A stretch of DNA of 64,000 nucleotides. Source: Hepsetus odoe (Eukaryota; Chordata; Actinopteri; Characiformes; Hepsetidae). The stretch is taken from positions 25,138,386 to 25,202,385 of the forward strand of contig CM029377.1 of assembly GCA_017165825.1 (NCBI GenBank). The letters run 5' to 3'. The notes beneath the pieces are model-generated. The model made no database searches and was not told where the DNA came from. It saw only the letters and a list, made by a program, of their open reading frames with translations. This document shows, in pieces, positions 1 to 14,100 of the stretch; positions within the stretch are counted from its first letter, which is position 1; every line of letters starts with the position of its first letter. Position numbers and translations under genes: made by a program.

Positions 1-2168
1 TTGACTGCCTTGCTCGTGGCAAAGTTGTATTTTTTAACCCCCAAATAATTTAACAAGATTATTCCTTTGTATTTTTTGCCTTGAACAATAGATTAACCTC
101 TGAACCAGAAAAAATATATAGTTAGAAAAATATCATATCTAGGGAATTTCCTGACAAACCTTGTATGAATCATCTCTTGGCTATTGCCTACAATATTTTG
201 CAAACTGTTTCTGGCTTATTCTTTCCAACTTTCCTGCTAGCAGTGCTTTAAAAGAGCACTTCACCCCATAAATGCTAATATGACAAAAGATGAATAAAAG
301 CTAGATGCATGTTCTTATTTTCACATTGCTAACTGGACCCTGGTGGCATTTATTTATTATTGACATCCACTTATCTGGATTAGAACAGTTACTGGTGGCA
401 ATCAAAATAATGGTGTATCATTGTAATATTGATGATTGTTTCCTTGCTTGGTGTGGTTATAGATGACCAGTAAATGCTCATGTTCCAAACTTGACCAGAT
501 GAATTAACCTTAAACTTAACCTTAATTAACCTAAACAGGACACTCAAACTGGTGTCCTGTGGCTACTCTCATCAGAATTAAAACACTGATGCTTTACTGC
601 AAAACCAAAGAAGCTTCTCAATCTGGATGTAGAACACTTTGCTTCAAAGTTTGCCACCATCCTTTCAATTGCAGGATAAAAGACGCCACAAATGAAAATG
701 TGATTGCATTGGAACAAGTGGGCAAACTGATGTTTATTATGACCTGAGTTTGATTTAAACATTTCTTACATCTTGAGTAATGCTGTATTATGCTTTTAAC
801 ATGTGTCTATGGGATAAATTGAGTGAGGCTGCAGAGCACAATATAAAAAAGGCCTATCTCTTCTGCCAATAAGACTAGCTTCTCTGCCTCTCAGTTGGGC
901 CGGCTGTAACTGGAATGAATTATATGTTAAATCAATTAGCCATTACTCCTACTTTGATATACTTCAGATAAGACTGATTGGCCCAATTAACAGAATGGCT
1001 GGGCACTGAACCCAGGTGCTGTGGCATTATTTAAAAAGGAAGGCAGCGTCTGAATATGCCTGAATATTAAATAATGGACCCTATCAAGAGTAAGAGGAAA
1101 GGCCACCAAGTAGACATGCCATCAATCAATAAGAGGATGTATGAGTGATGCACAGGTCAGGCCTACTGACTCATCATATACTCTCAGTAAATTATTGTAC
1201 AACGAAACAGTTTACTAGACTAAAATGCAGAATGTCTGTTCAGTCTAATGCTATTTTCCTGAGGTTACTCAAACAGGGAGCACTTGTTTTATAGAAAAGG
1301 TTTTATAAAAGAAAGTTTAGAATCTGACTAACTCCACCTTGTTCAAAGCTTTTGATTCTAAAGACACATATTTTGGATGTGCTTAGTAGGTGATTTGTTC
1401 TACCCTACTGTTAAATCCAGATCCTATACATCTAGTTTGTTTACTCTGAAAAATCACTCTGTTCTCCAAACTGTTAGGAAACAGGGCTTTTGATTTACTT
1501 GCACCACACACAGTGGTAGTTAATATAAATTGCCAAAGGTTTCTCAGAAGTCCTCATGTGTAATTACAGCTTCTAAACTATGACTTGACAATTGGTATTT
1601 AACTACTCTGAGGCAGCCCAATGAGGCTGTTAACATTCACCATTTCCAACGTAACGTAGGAAATATAACACCAACATGACATGTAGTCAACATACATAGA
1701 GTTTGCTTTAAAGCAAACCACACAATACTGTTTAAACCCATGAAGCATATAAGCTGACTTTTTCAACAGAAACTTCACCATTCATTGATTAGTGTTAGCT
1801 TGAACATTTAGTGGCCAGTTTACTTTAGTATACTTTACTTTACTTTAGAGTTTATTTTAGAGACACCAACAAATTGTGGACTCAACAGAAATGGACTAAA
1901 AATGATGATCTACCACAATTGGAAAGCAAATATGTGTCCAATAAAGTTTCTAATAATTGTATTGTATGTGTGAATGCATGGACCACATGGTAAGATGTAG
2001 TGACATTATAGGATTGTACCACATACTGTGTTAGGAAAGTTCAAATAATATTTCCGACAGACTCATCTGCAACGGCCCAATTTCAGCTAAGGATGAGTGA
2101 ATTTGAAATGATGTTACTACAAGGAAAGAAGGAATAAAAGCTAAATGATTTGCTTCTTGTCTGCACAC
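1..2168 (-). other. adgrb3: ADGRB3 intron, 3' part outside window
   Basis: This is intron sequence following the last visible GAIN exon. No further exon was found; the expected next coding block (ELDESS-like start) is not present on the minus strand here. The stretch is AT-rich with no recognisable transposon. Both short opposite open frames near 544-762 look like chance. Confidence 0.7.
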
Positions 2169-2315
2169 CTGCAGTCTGAGGGAGAAAAATGCTTTTAGGA
2201 ACGACAACTTTGTCCTCTGAGTTTCTGGCCCAGTCCACCATGCCCTTCCGTCCCTTCATGGGGAAGTTAATATCGGTCATCACTGACACTGCAGGGAGCC
2301 TCTGGATACTGGCCA
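2169..2315 (-). CDS. adgrb3: ADGRB3 GAIN exon (last in window)
   Basis: The exon is 147 bases, phase 1 at both ends, with 48 whole codons. It starts ASIQRLPAVSVMTDI, continues PMKGRKGMVDWARNSED and ends IFLPQTA plus one base of a split codon. The PMKGRKGMVDWARNSED block is highly characteristic of ADGRB3. The acceptor is tttttcccccag. I place the donor at gca g|gtgtgc, which leaves phase 1 and would join a Glu-starting exon outside the window. The end LPQTA differs from the recalled human TPVSSK and would be one residue shorter, so this donor is the least certain border among the exons. Confidence 0.93.
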
Positions 2316-5103
2316 CTGGGGGAAAAAACAGACCACAGTGTTATGAAGGTTAACATGTTCCTGTTTTTTAAAGACTCTTAGCAGGTAGATCTGTACACCT
2401 CTCAGCCACTCCAAACGGTCAAACCTTTAAGGTCATGTAGTTTAATTGCATAATGAGAGCCTTTAATGTGTCTCTCTGAGCAACCTTAATGGAAACGATA
2501 ATAACACAAATATGCAACATCTGTTCACAGGATCTGTATTAAAGATTGATATTTAAATCAATACAAAGTTTAGATTCTTATCTGGTAAACCAAGGGCAGT
2601 GGAGGTCTCATTGTACAGGTAAAATTTACCACTTTGTTCTAAAAATGAGGAGCATGCTTGAGTGAGAATGAGCAACAAAAATACACTGAAATGTGTGCAT
2701 ATTATGGTTGCATCATTGCAGACAGATGTGCTTCATACAGTTGACTGACCCACCTACTCATGGTGAATCAAACATGTTAATTCAAAGCAACTTCTTGAGT
2801 GGTTGGCTTTTCAGAACTTTGGCAAAAAAAATCCCATTCAGCCTAATAATTTTATATTGTAGACTGTATTCGCTAAAAAGCACTGTTTATTTCTTTAGAT
2901 GTTACTCTATCAATCTGCATATTGTATAGCCTAATCAAACCTTGTCCTATTGAAAATGGCCACTATGCCACATGATCGATGTTCTTTGCTGTGTGGATAA
3001 GACAAGCTTAGATAAGACAAGGATAAGGCAAGCCTAGTAGCTAAAAGTTGCTTTTTTTTGGATTGTGATAACATAGTTTGAATGTAACCATGCTAAACAA
3101 TCTAACATGCTGCCATAATTATGTCACAAAAAACTACACCTGACCTATCATAAAAATGTGACCTTAGTTATGCTTTGCAATTTCTTTTTAGGCTGAAACA
3201 GACTCTGTTAAGCTTCTCCAACCTAGCAACAGTTGCTATGAAAGACTGAATTTAAAACTAAGGACAGGTCAATTGTATTTAATCTTTTAGGGAAGCTAAT
3301 TATAAATTTCCTTGTTGAGATTTTTTTCTTACCTGAAATTGTATGATATGGGAATGTTTTTTGAAAAAAAATTCTAGACAGTACACTCCAAGCACTTGTT
3401 CGATTACCACTATGCTCATTTGCAACAGTGATTTATTAAGTAACTTATTTAGAGATATTAAGAGACTAACACTCATTACTTCTAAATCCGTAAGTCAAAG
3501 TCTCACATCAAGTGCAATGTTCTTGGAAACCTGTGAAAACGGAATGGTGTGATACTCACAGAAAAAGGTGGCAACCTGCAGAGCTCTGCACAAGACCTAA
3601 TCAGCATCAGACATCAGCACTGTAGTGATATAACTTCTAAGATTCTAAGAGGGCACTCGTGAGGAATGGGCTGCTGGTGAGACATCTTCTTATGGCATTT
3701 TTGGTATAACTCTTGGGAAAGAGTGATTTTAGAAGAGAATGACAGGCTTATAAATTCAGCCTCAGTGACAGCTTCTCTCCTCTGTCTGCCTCTCAGAGCT
3801 TCTCTCCTCTGTCTGCCTCTCCAGTCAACCGTAGTTGCCAAGCACTAATCCACTTTCGGCTAACACTTATGGACGCACATGTGGGCTAGCTTTCACAGTT
3901 GGAATTGCCATTGATTTGTCATGATTCTTCCCAGAAGCCTCTCCAATAGAGCCTTCACTTTCACACATGGATGCAAACAATAAAACTGTGGCCTGCTGTT
4001 GCACTGTGGATCAAATGTGCCATTTACCTTTCACAACTGCAGGGATGGTTATGCACCATAATTGTGTCATGATATTTATGGCAAGTTAGCGTGCAGTTCT
4101 AATGGAGTGGAAGCAAATTTGTGCAGATATGTCTCTGTGGTGGCCCTGGAAAGTAAATATGATGGATATTTTACTTTCCCTTATTAAAGTTGCTGGCACC
4201 ACATTTAAAAATGTTATCTTTGTCCACTTGAACAAATGAAATATGCCCTCATTGTAACTGTATTATATATGCATTATATAAAAGCATTATACATTTATTT
4301 ATTTAACAGTCCAAAAAAACCCTCTTAAAATAAATAATTCTATCAATAAAACTTATGTTGCTGAGTGAATGCCAAACGCCACGGATTAACATTATTCAAA
4401 TATTATCATGCTAACGGCTTCTACTACCTACTAAACTTTATTCAGTTTTAAAGGTACAAAAGAACCTTCATGTAAAAGACAGACTCTTTGTCAATTTCAG
4501 GGTCCATTCAAGCTTTTAGTATATTTGGGTTATCTTTAAACCTTGAAATGCTTCTGCAGACTTCTGCAGACTAATCTACAAAACCTTTATAAAATGGGTT
4601 GAATACCTGTCCTGGCCTTATATTCAAACACTCAACACTAAAGTGTAAAATAAAAAAAAAAACTTGTCCTGACAGCAATGCAATTTTCCCCCACAATTGG
4701 GAAATATTGGATAAGTCTCCCTGACTTGCATACACAAGCCGTAAAACATTATTGTATTGTCACTGTTTGTAAAATGGACCACTGGCTAGCAAGATTTTAC
4801 AGTAGAGCCAAGGTAAACCATCTGAAGTGATAGACAAAACCAACAGTGAATGTCTTAAACTGATGAACAAAATCAACAGACAGCTAGTGGCTGGTTTCAA
4901 AGGACAGGTTACATAAAAAATGGTGAAAAGTATATGCAAAAAAAGTTTGCCCAACAGGTTAATGTTTGGAAATTTGCTTGAGCAACTAAGGATGCATTCT
5001 CAACTGTCATACTACTTTAGATATGGCAAAATTATCTGTATATTTAAAGAAACTGTGGATGTAAATTTTTCTTTCATAAGCATTTTAAGAGACCCTTTTA
5101 AAG

Positions 5104-5156
<53 letters not shown>

Positions 5157-8100
5157 TGTGTGAATCTGTGTGGCAGTATTGACAAGTGTGCTAGTATTGT
5201 GCAGTGAAGCTTAGGTGAAGATGATTTAACAGCAAGCTTAAAATCACAGTGTGGTGTCAGACGTTCTGTGCCTATGTGTGTGTATTGGAAGGCTGGCAGT
5301 GCCAGCTGCTGTGTGTGGCAGTGTGTTAGTCACAGGGCATATTGTGTGGAACCACGGGGGAGGGGGTGGAAATGAGGATAGACGATGGTGGGTGAAGTGG
5401 TGCAGAGAGGCTTTAAAAACTATCCACCAGCCAAGCGGGAAAGAGCTCATTCCTGCTTAAAGAAGAATATTAAACAAAAGGATAGATCAAACCTGAAATA
5501 CTCTAGCAGCTTCTAATATATGCAAATTAAAGGGCTATGTGGTTTAGAAGTCATCTAACCTTTCGGGTACTGATTCACAGGAGTTATTTTGTTTAAAGCA
5601 AGACAAGATACAGCTTTGTTTGATCATGCTTCACCAAATATGGTTTTTAAGTCTCCAGTGTTTTTCAACCTCATCTCTATCTGTATCAAGTAAAAAATAC
5701 ATAAGAGCTGTTACAATAGAAGAGGAAAGACAAATGTTTCAGCATAATAAGTCATAAAAAAAAGTCTGCATGGGATTGAAATTGAAGTTCAAACCTGTGC
5801 TTGTCCTATACCTCTCCTAAACTGCCCAATACCCCAATACTGCCCAGTGTTGCAATGATCATAGGCATGGTTTTACAAATTTTCTCCACTAAGAACTAAG
5901 ATAAAGGACTATTTGAAAGTGACAACTTGTCATTGTTAAACACAGCACTGCACAGTGGACCACAGTGGACCACACCCAAATGCATTTAACCCATACACAC
6001 TGTGCAGTAGATTCAGCTATATCCAGGAAACGGGAAGCAGTTATAGGGAAGGGATTTTGCTCAAATGTACACCAAAAGGGCAAATGTTTGGTCCGAGATT
6101 TGAATCCATGACCTTCCAGGGCCTAGTCTCTAACCACTAGAGCAACGCTGCTCCTGACCACTAGACTAGACAAATATGTTTATTAATGATTACTGTGTCT
6201 CTGCCGAAATTAGCATCTGCTCTTCACCTATTTGTCATGCTGTGCTAAAGTTCCTCCCTCGGCTTTACAAAAATCCTTAACATGTTTCAAACTTAACAAA
6301 CAAAAGGGAATATCTGCTGTGATCTTTTCAATAAACTGGGTGGTGGTGGTCTAGTGGTAGGGTACTTGCCTATGGACCATCTCTGGCACTACCACCACTG
6401 GGTACCTGAGCAAGACCCTTAACCCTGAGTTGCTCCAGGGGGACTGTCCCTGTAATCAGGAAATGGAAGTCGCTCTGGATAAGAGCGTCTGCTAAATGCC
6501 GCAAATGTAAATGTAAATAAACCCATCCTCTTCTCCCACTCCTCAAAGTTTGGAGATATTCTCAACATAGCTTACACAACAAGAAAGAAAATATCTAGGC
6601 CAGGTCTGTTGTTCTGTAGCAGATCTCTTATTTACAGTATTTTTTTAAATTTAAATATTTTAAAAGGAAGGAAGATTAATACTTACAATGGTTTATCAGA
6701 TATATCAGTTGCTATGTTGTCAGACAAACTGGTAAGCAGTTTTGTCAAAATTTAGTTCAAGCTTTTACAATGTTGTTGTGAAAGATTTTGCATGTGTGTC
6801 TTTGGTGGGTTATGCTCCCCAAGGAACTAGCCCAAGAGGCATTAGTAGCACCTGCTCCCACCTGTGACTAACGAGTGTAGACACTGGATCATACAACAAA
6901 ATGACAGGCTTGAAAATGGCCATAAATGAGCAATTGTGTTATAGTTCAAATGTTTGTGTGGTAGGGGCTAATCCTTCTGTGTCTGGGGACCAACACATGC
7001 TAGTCTATGGAAAGTTCTATATGTTATATACAACAAGCAGCCACAAAACTAAAACCACTAACAGACAAAATTAAAGACTTTATTCATACTGACAGTAGCA
7101 CCTGTGAAGGGTTGGGATATATTAGGCAGCAAGTGAAAAGTCATCTTGATGTTAATGTGTTGGATATTGGGCAAGAGTAAGGATCTGAGCAATGCTTGAC
7201 AACTGGGTCAGTGCATCTCTAAAGCAGTAGTTCTTGTGGACTCAGTATGCAGTGGTTACAACCTACCAAAATTGGCCCAAGGAAGTACAGCTGGTAAACC
7301 AGTGACAGGTTCATGGGTGCCCAAGGCTGTTGCGAATCATTCCACAGAAGGGCTTCCAAAGCACAAATTGCTGAAGTACTGGCTATGATAGAAAGTTGTC
7401 AGAACACAGCGCATCACCGCTCCAGCAGCAGGCTGGTCAGAGCATATATGCTGACCCCTAAAATGAGCACATGAGCACATGAGCACATGAGCACAGAACT
7501 GGAGCTTGGAGCAATTATGTGGAGGGCAGGGTGCGAGTGCATGCTCACCTGGGGAAAAGATGGCATCAAGATGCACTATGAGAATAAGGTAGGTCGGTTG
7601 GGGCAGTTTGGTACTCTGCACAATGCTGTTATGTTTTAATGTGGATGTCTCTTTGACATGTACTACCTACCCCTTAATAAAATTAGTATTACCAAATGCA
7701 GCTTCATCTTTCAGCAGAATGTCACATGGAAATTGTTTGAGAAATATGACAAGGTGACTTGGCCCTAAATTCCAATTTGTGGGATGTGCAGAACAAACTA
7801 GTACAAGGAGGTGAAGTACTTGAGAGACTGTGACCATACGGGTCAGAGCTGTTTCGGTGGCACAAGGAACACAAACTTAAATTAATACAGTTTTATGCTA
7901 ATAGGTATTTTATGGCAGATCATTATATGCATTTATGCCAACTGGACAGATTAAATAATCAAAATAAATGGTATCTTATGCAGTTACTAATATAATTGAT
8001 AGTGACAACGATACGCTGTGCTTGCATGGCTTTAAAAAAGTAGCATTAGGCATTTTATGTAGTTTATGTAAAAAGTAAAATGTAGTTCACACAATTATTT

Positions 8101-11100
8101 GTTTTTCCTGGGGAAATATTTTCCCACTTAGGTTAGGTATTTGTGGCATTAACATGGTAGAACCAGACATAGCAAGACCACTTCCAACTTGTCATTTAAC
8201 AATCCTAGGACACAAAAGTTTATAATTTGTCCTGTTTGCCCCCAAACATGGTCAGTTCTCCTACAAATAGCTCTGACAATCCAGGATATCCACTGAGAGG
8301 AAACAAGCTGCTTGCTTCTCTGACTTGAATTTTTTGGCCATGGGGAGGTACTTTTTGCAAAAGGCCTAGAATATATTCTAATAGCTATTGCTGTTCCTTG
8401 AATGCAAAGTTTTTGACAGTTTGCTTATGAATGTGCACCTTTGCCATTAAAATGCCTTCGTTTTGGGTAGAATGTAGCTTTAGAAATGGAGACTAAGCAA
8501 TCAACGTTATTTGACTAAAGCTAGTAGGCAAGTGAGAGAGAGCTGCCTAGTGACAGAGGCTCTTTATTGCTGTATCAAAGGGGCACTATAAATCAGGATA
8601 GAAATGATGCAGCATTAGATACAGAGCCAGATGATTTCCACTTGGCTAGAGCAGCAGCATGGTCCTTCTAATCAAAAGAAGCATATGCTATCTATGGGGG
8701 AAGATTATTTAGCATGAAGAAAATGATTAGAATGTAGACCTTGAAGAATACTTAGACTGCTATTGTTAAAAGGGCCCTATCCTACATTTTGTATTTATTT
8801 TTTCCCCTAGGTCAAATTTTGGGTTCTGTACCAAAAGGAATCTATTGACCCCTTCAACAGTTCTGGTACTGTGCCTTTAAAAGTGACATATGTAAATGTG
8901 TTCTCTTCAGACTGCACCACATTCAAAAAGCAGTCCAGGCTGAATTGCTTATAAATTCAATGAATGGCTAGTGAATGGCTAGGGCTGCTGCAGGATGATT
9001 GAATAGCCAGATAGACATTTTCCATATAGAGGGATTTAGTAGAAATGGATAGGTTTGGAAAATGGAACATTTTTAGATACTATATCAAACTATTTAAAAA
9101 TATTATATAGGCTTTACAGATATGATTATTTAGATTCATAATCTTTATTTAGCAATCTGTTTTCTTTATTTTTTTTTTCATGCTATGTAGGAATCTGTCA
9201 GACTTACAGGATGTTAAAAATGTCTGCAAACCATGACTGTGAGAACAATAAATAGGGATCTGTATTCAGTGAAATAACATTTCAGCCTTAATGCATTGGT
9301 CTGATGCAATAACCTAATCAAGACAAAACACCAAGAAATGTTGTTAGTTTCACTCCTGCTCTCAAAACCATAACCATGGTTTTGCATGAACATTTGCTCA
9401 TGGAAAAGAATAAAGTGAAACAATGTCAACAAATCCCTTCCTGTACAGTACATGCAAAATGAAAGCAGTTTCAATGAATCTTGGACACAGAGAAACAAAT
9501 GTTATTACGGCTACAGCTACCAGTTTTATTAACAATTAATATCTTTATTCATGGTTCACTGTCACAGCCCATCCTGCTGTGATCTCATAATATTATCAGC
9601 TCAGCTGTAAGACAAGATGTTTCATTAATACCTGAAGTCCAGAATTATTGAGTTCAGTATAATGTGTGCAAAAATGAAAATTGGTTTACGTATTTCAAAT
9701 ATTTACTTTCAATCCTTTTTAATAACAAAATTAATTTCTACTCAGTAACAGCTAAATGACACCAATGCCCAATATACTATATTTTGCAGTTTATAGTCTC
9801 CTCCAATTCTGCATCTAATTTATATACTTAAAAAGTTTTTTTTATCTGGCCTTTTCCATAAGTTCTGTATGAAATAATGGGGCCCATTACAAGCTAATTT
9901 GTACAGAACTGAACAAAATCATGCAAAGCTATTTTGCACGATTGCACAGAACCATTAATCATTATAAACTCTGAGGCTGTCTATAAATCCTAATTTTAAA
10001 ACAGGCATCCTGCATTATAAAAGAATTATATTACAAAAACATCTTTACTCCAGCATACTTCAGACCCAAAGAGGATATTGTACTTGCTGCTTCAGTAATC
10101 TGTAAGCAGAAACACTTTATTCACAAGGAACTAGAAATGAATGCATATATATAACTTTTTCTTCTATAAGTCATGGATAATGATAAGTCATTGATTTCAC
10201 AAAACAGCAGAATGTGTAAGAGTGCAATCTCTTTGCCAAATTGCTCCCCTGGAAAAGAGTTATTATCAGTGCAAAAGCACTGAAGCATTATGTGATTTTT
10301 TTTTCTCTCAGCTTCATCCCAAATGGATTCACTGGATTCATTACAGTGTGCTGTGGCAGCCTTTTGGCAGCTCTCAAAAAGATGCTCCCCTTTTATATCT
10401 TCTGCTGCAGTTTTAACTAATGGAGGCTTGATGGGTCCACATCTTACACTGTGACTGGCATCCTTCAGTAAAATCTGCAGTTAACAGCAGCCCAAAAGCC
10501 CTTCTCATCCTAGTTCATCTATGAACTGGAGCAGTTTTAAAGTGCACAGATCCTTGACTCTAAATCACCACTTGGTTATGATACAAAGGTTGCCTTTATG
10601 TGTACTAAGATTTTAGAAGTCTAAAATTATTACATTTGGATGGGAATACTGTTGCTTTCAAAAGGGCAATAATCAACAGCACATATTTGCTTACTTTGAT
10701 GCTTTTTACTCCTGCTATGTTTATTCAAATCCATATTCATCCAAATTATTTAATGACATGAAATAGCAACTTCTCAGGACCAACAAAAAGCAGTTCTGAG
10801 AAGCTCTTCTGTTCATTCTGATGCAAGTGAAAAAGTCAGTGAGAGCACTTGTAACCTCTGAAATGGAATTCTTAAGAACTGTATATGTGCATGTCAGTCT
10901 TCTTCTTCTTCTTTCGCAGCTCTCACTTAGGGGTCACCACAGTGAATCCTCCCTTTCCATTTCTTCTGGTCTCTGCATCTTCCTTATTCACAGTGTACCC
11001 CTGCATGTCCTCTGTCAACATATCCACACACCTCCTCTTTGGTCCTCCTCTTTTCCTCTTACATAGCAGCCCTATCCTGTCCATCCTCGTCACTCCCAAC

Positions 11101-14100
11101 AAAAATTTTAGCATCTTCAACTCTGCCACCTCCAGCTCTGTCTTTTCATCAGTGCCACCATTTCAACCCATATAGCATAGCTGGTCTCACTACTGGACTG
11201 TAAACCTTCCCTTTCTCTCTCTGGTACCTGTCTGTCACAGATCACTCCTGACACTCCTGACACTGATCATTTATTCCAACCTGCCTGCACTCTATTCTTC
11301 AGCTCTCATCCACACTCTTCATTACTCTAAACTAATGTATGTGCATGTCAGTCATAGTAGAATATATTTACTGCATCATTTGTTCATATTAACCTTTTCA
11401 TTTGTATGGTTTCACATTGCAATGTGAAGTGTCTTTGTTGACTGTTCAGAAATCTGGTGTGGGATACAAGTGCTTGATTCACAAAAAAGCCACTTTTCCT
11501 TGCCTATCACTGTATATCTAAATGCATCCTTCACATGAATTTTAGAAGAGCACTGGCATTGCGCTGGAGGAGGAGGAAAGTAAGCTCAGAGTTCCCTTTT
11601 TGGTGTCAACTATAACCAAAACATATTCCAACCGGCTACAACCTGCATCAGTGTGCACCATGGATATTTGTAGTTTGATTTATTTGTGAATATTAGTGGA
11701 ATGTTTACACCTGGCATTAAAAGTAACTGGAATCTCGGTATAATTTGTAGTTCCTAATACATTTCTGGTTTGGCTGAACAGTGCTTCATTAAGTTAAATC
11801 AGATGTGCTGCTGATTAAATTTTCTAGTTTCTTGCACGATAGCTTGGCACATCAAAGATATCTGGATCAAAAATCTGGATTAAACCAGCTCATAACATAT
11901 CTATTACTTATTACTGCATTGAAATTATCCTTAGTATATACTTTTGATTATGTATTGTGATATTGTAAAAACAAACCTTTGGCCAATGACAAACTTATAC
12001 GTGACATGCCTTTTACTTGTATTTGAAGTTCAGTTTCCGATCAATTAAATTTACTAAAACTGTATCTAATAATGCAACTGTCAGTTGAGTTTAATTTGAT
12101 TCAATGTAATTTTCATGATTACAGTCAGTACTGTCAAAAAGCAGCTATACAGACCAGATCAGAAACAAGATTAAGGAACTGCTTGGAGACAACTTAAGTC
12201 TCAGAGGAAACATGCTGAGGAAGAGACATAGATAATAAACAGTTGTGTGCAGTGAAACAGCAGCCATATAATATTTACCTCCATATGACCTTTTATATGC
12301 AAATTTCACTGTATTTGAACTTTTAGATATGCATCCAGCCTCAAACCACTGATTTATGTTGTTATAAGGAGTGCTTCTGAAGTAATTTGCATATCTCTGT
12401 CTTTAAGGAACAAAAACATTTTGTTTTTTCACCCCAATATATGCATAAAAGCCTAAAGTGCATATTGTGGTTGAGATGATGCATACTCTTTCCCTTTTCA
12501 CATGTACAGCTGGTCCTGAGCCCTGATAAGTATCTGTCTTTTGGCAAATAAAAGGTCTGCAACAAATTTTTCTTAAGCTCTGTGCTTTTATCTTGCCACT
12601 GTGACTGCTGTCATTGTAAAACAAAACCTCTTAACAACATGCCTTTGTGGCACTACCACTGCTTTAAAATTGGCTTTCAGACACAGAAGAAATTCCATGC
12701 ACAACAGACTGCCACAGGTATGCAAACTTCAGTAAACCCAACAAATATGTATAGATTTCTCCCACACTTCTGGTAGCTCCCTTGTTCCTTTTATGATTCC
12801 TATGCAAATCCATATGAATGCGGGACAGACACAGCTAGCATAATCTTATCACATCTGGCCATAAGAGCAAGTTTTGCAAAAGCTGGACCTAGAGAGCACT
12901 TTAAAGTAAAATGTGATGGATGGCCAGATGCACAAAATAGATAAGTGAAATAATTTCTCTTTCTGTGGTCTGAGCAACAAAAGTCATATTAGAAACTCTT
13001 TGCTCTTAACACAGCTGTGCACCACAGCCCCTCTGAAATCCGGTGAGAGGGCTGTCATAGGAATTTAGCCGACTAAGTTGAAAAAGCTTGATTAATTAAC
13101 ATTATTGATTGGATGCTGTTTGGCTCCTCCTCTCACTGCATGCACCATTTATCTTCCATTACTGATGGTAAACAGAATTGACTTTCCCAGTTGCTAGGGG
13201 CAGCCCAACTGAGCAAATCATCACAGGTTTCATGAGCTTACTTATTTAATATGTAATACTTCTAAATAGCTCCTAAAACTGTTTAGAGTCTACTTACCAA
13301 TTCTGAGACAAAAAAAAATAATAATGCCATCACTGAAGACATTGAAGATTCTTTTCGAAATTTTAAGATCGCCCATATTGTAAAGGTTCTATTCTGTGAA
13401 GGATCTTTCCTTGAATTATATATTCAAGTAATTTAAGAGCTTTTTTAGCTGTTCAAAGTAATGTTGCCATGTGTTGCAGTGTGTTAGTTAGAAAGATTAA
13501 AATGTTCACTAATCAGTTGGGAAAATAAGGCTCTTCAAAGGTCTTACCCAGGTTTCCAGTCATCAGGTAGGCATTGTGGAAATCTTTCATGCCCAATCCA
13601 ACAATATGAATGAACTCCTCAATAACCTGCATCAGCTCCACTGATCCTGGGTAGATCTGAAAAAAACAGTGGTCTTTGTTAGTAGATCCAGTGATGAAGT
13701 ATCTGAATGTGATTTCTTTATTTCCTCTGCACATTTCCTTTCTTGTCAGTAATTCCTACAGCTCAGATTACTTTTGACTAGACTAGGTAAACCAATGGCT
13801 GCAAAGCATTGCTGAAGAAACAACACTTTATCGTTTTAATAGTAATTATACATTGAAAAAAAACCCCTCAAAATTCAGATTCAAAGTTTTCATTTGTGTG
13901 CCAGCCACTGTTCAGTCTGTTTTGTACTACTACTTTTGAAGGCACAATATGAAAATGAAAGTGACAACCCTTGAAACACAGCACAGCACAACGAAATTCA
14001 ACCTCCCATACATGTGTTTCACCCATACACACACATGCAGCAGGGGGAAGCTATTGAAAGTGCCCGAGGAGCAGTGATGGGGATGGTACCTTGCTCAAGG

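Larger units (their letters stand above)
2316..13547 (-). other. adgrb3: ADGRB3 intron, 11.2 kb
   Basis: This is the largest complete intron seen. It holds a tandem duplication (3770), a GT array (5106), two SINEs (5915 and 6338), a decayed Tc1/mariner element (7033-7830) and a 5'-truncated RTE-like insertion (10900-11337). The stretches 2316-3769, 3824-5105, 7831-10883 and 11354-13547 show nothing I can name beyond AT-rich unique sequence. Confidence 0.85.
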
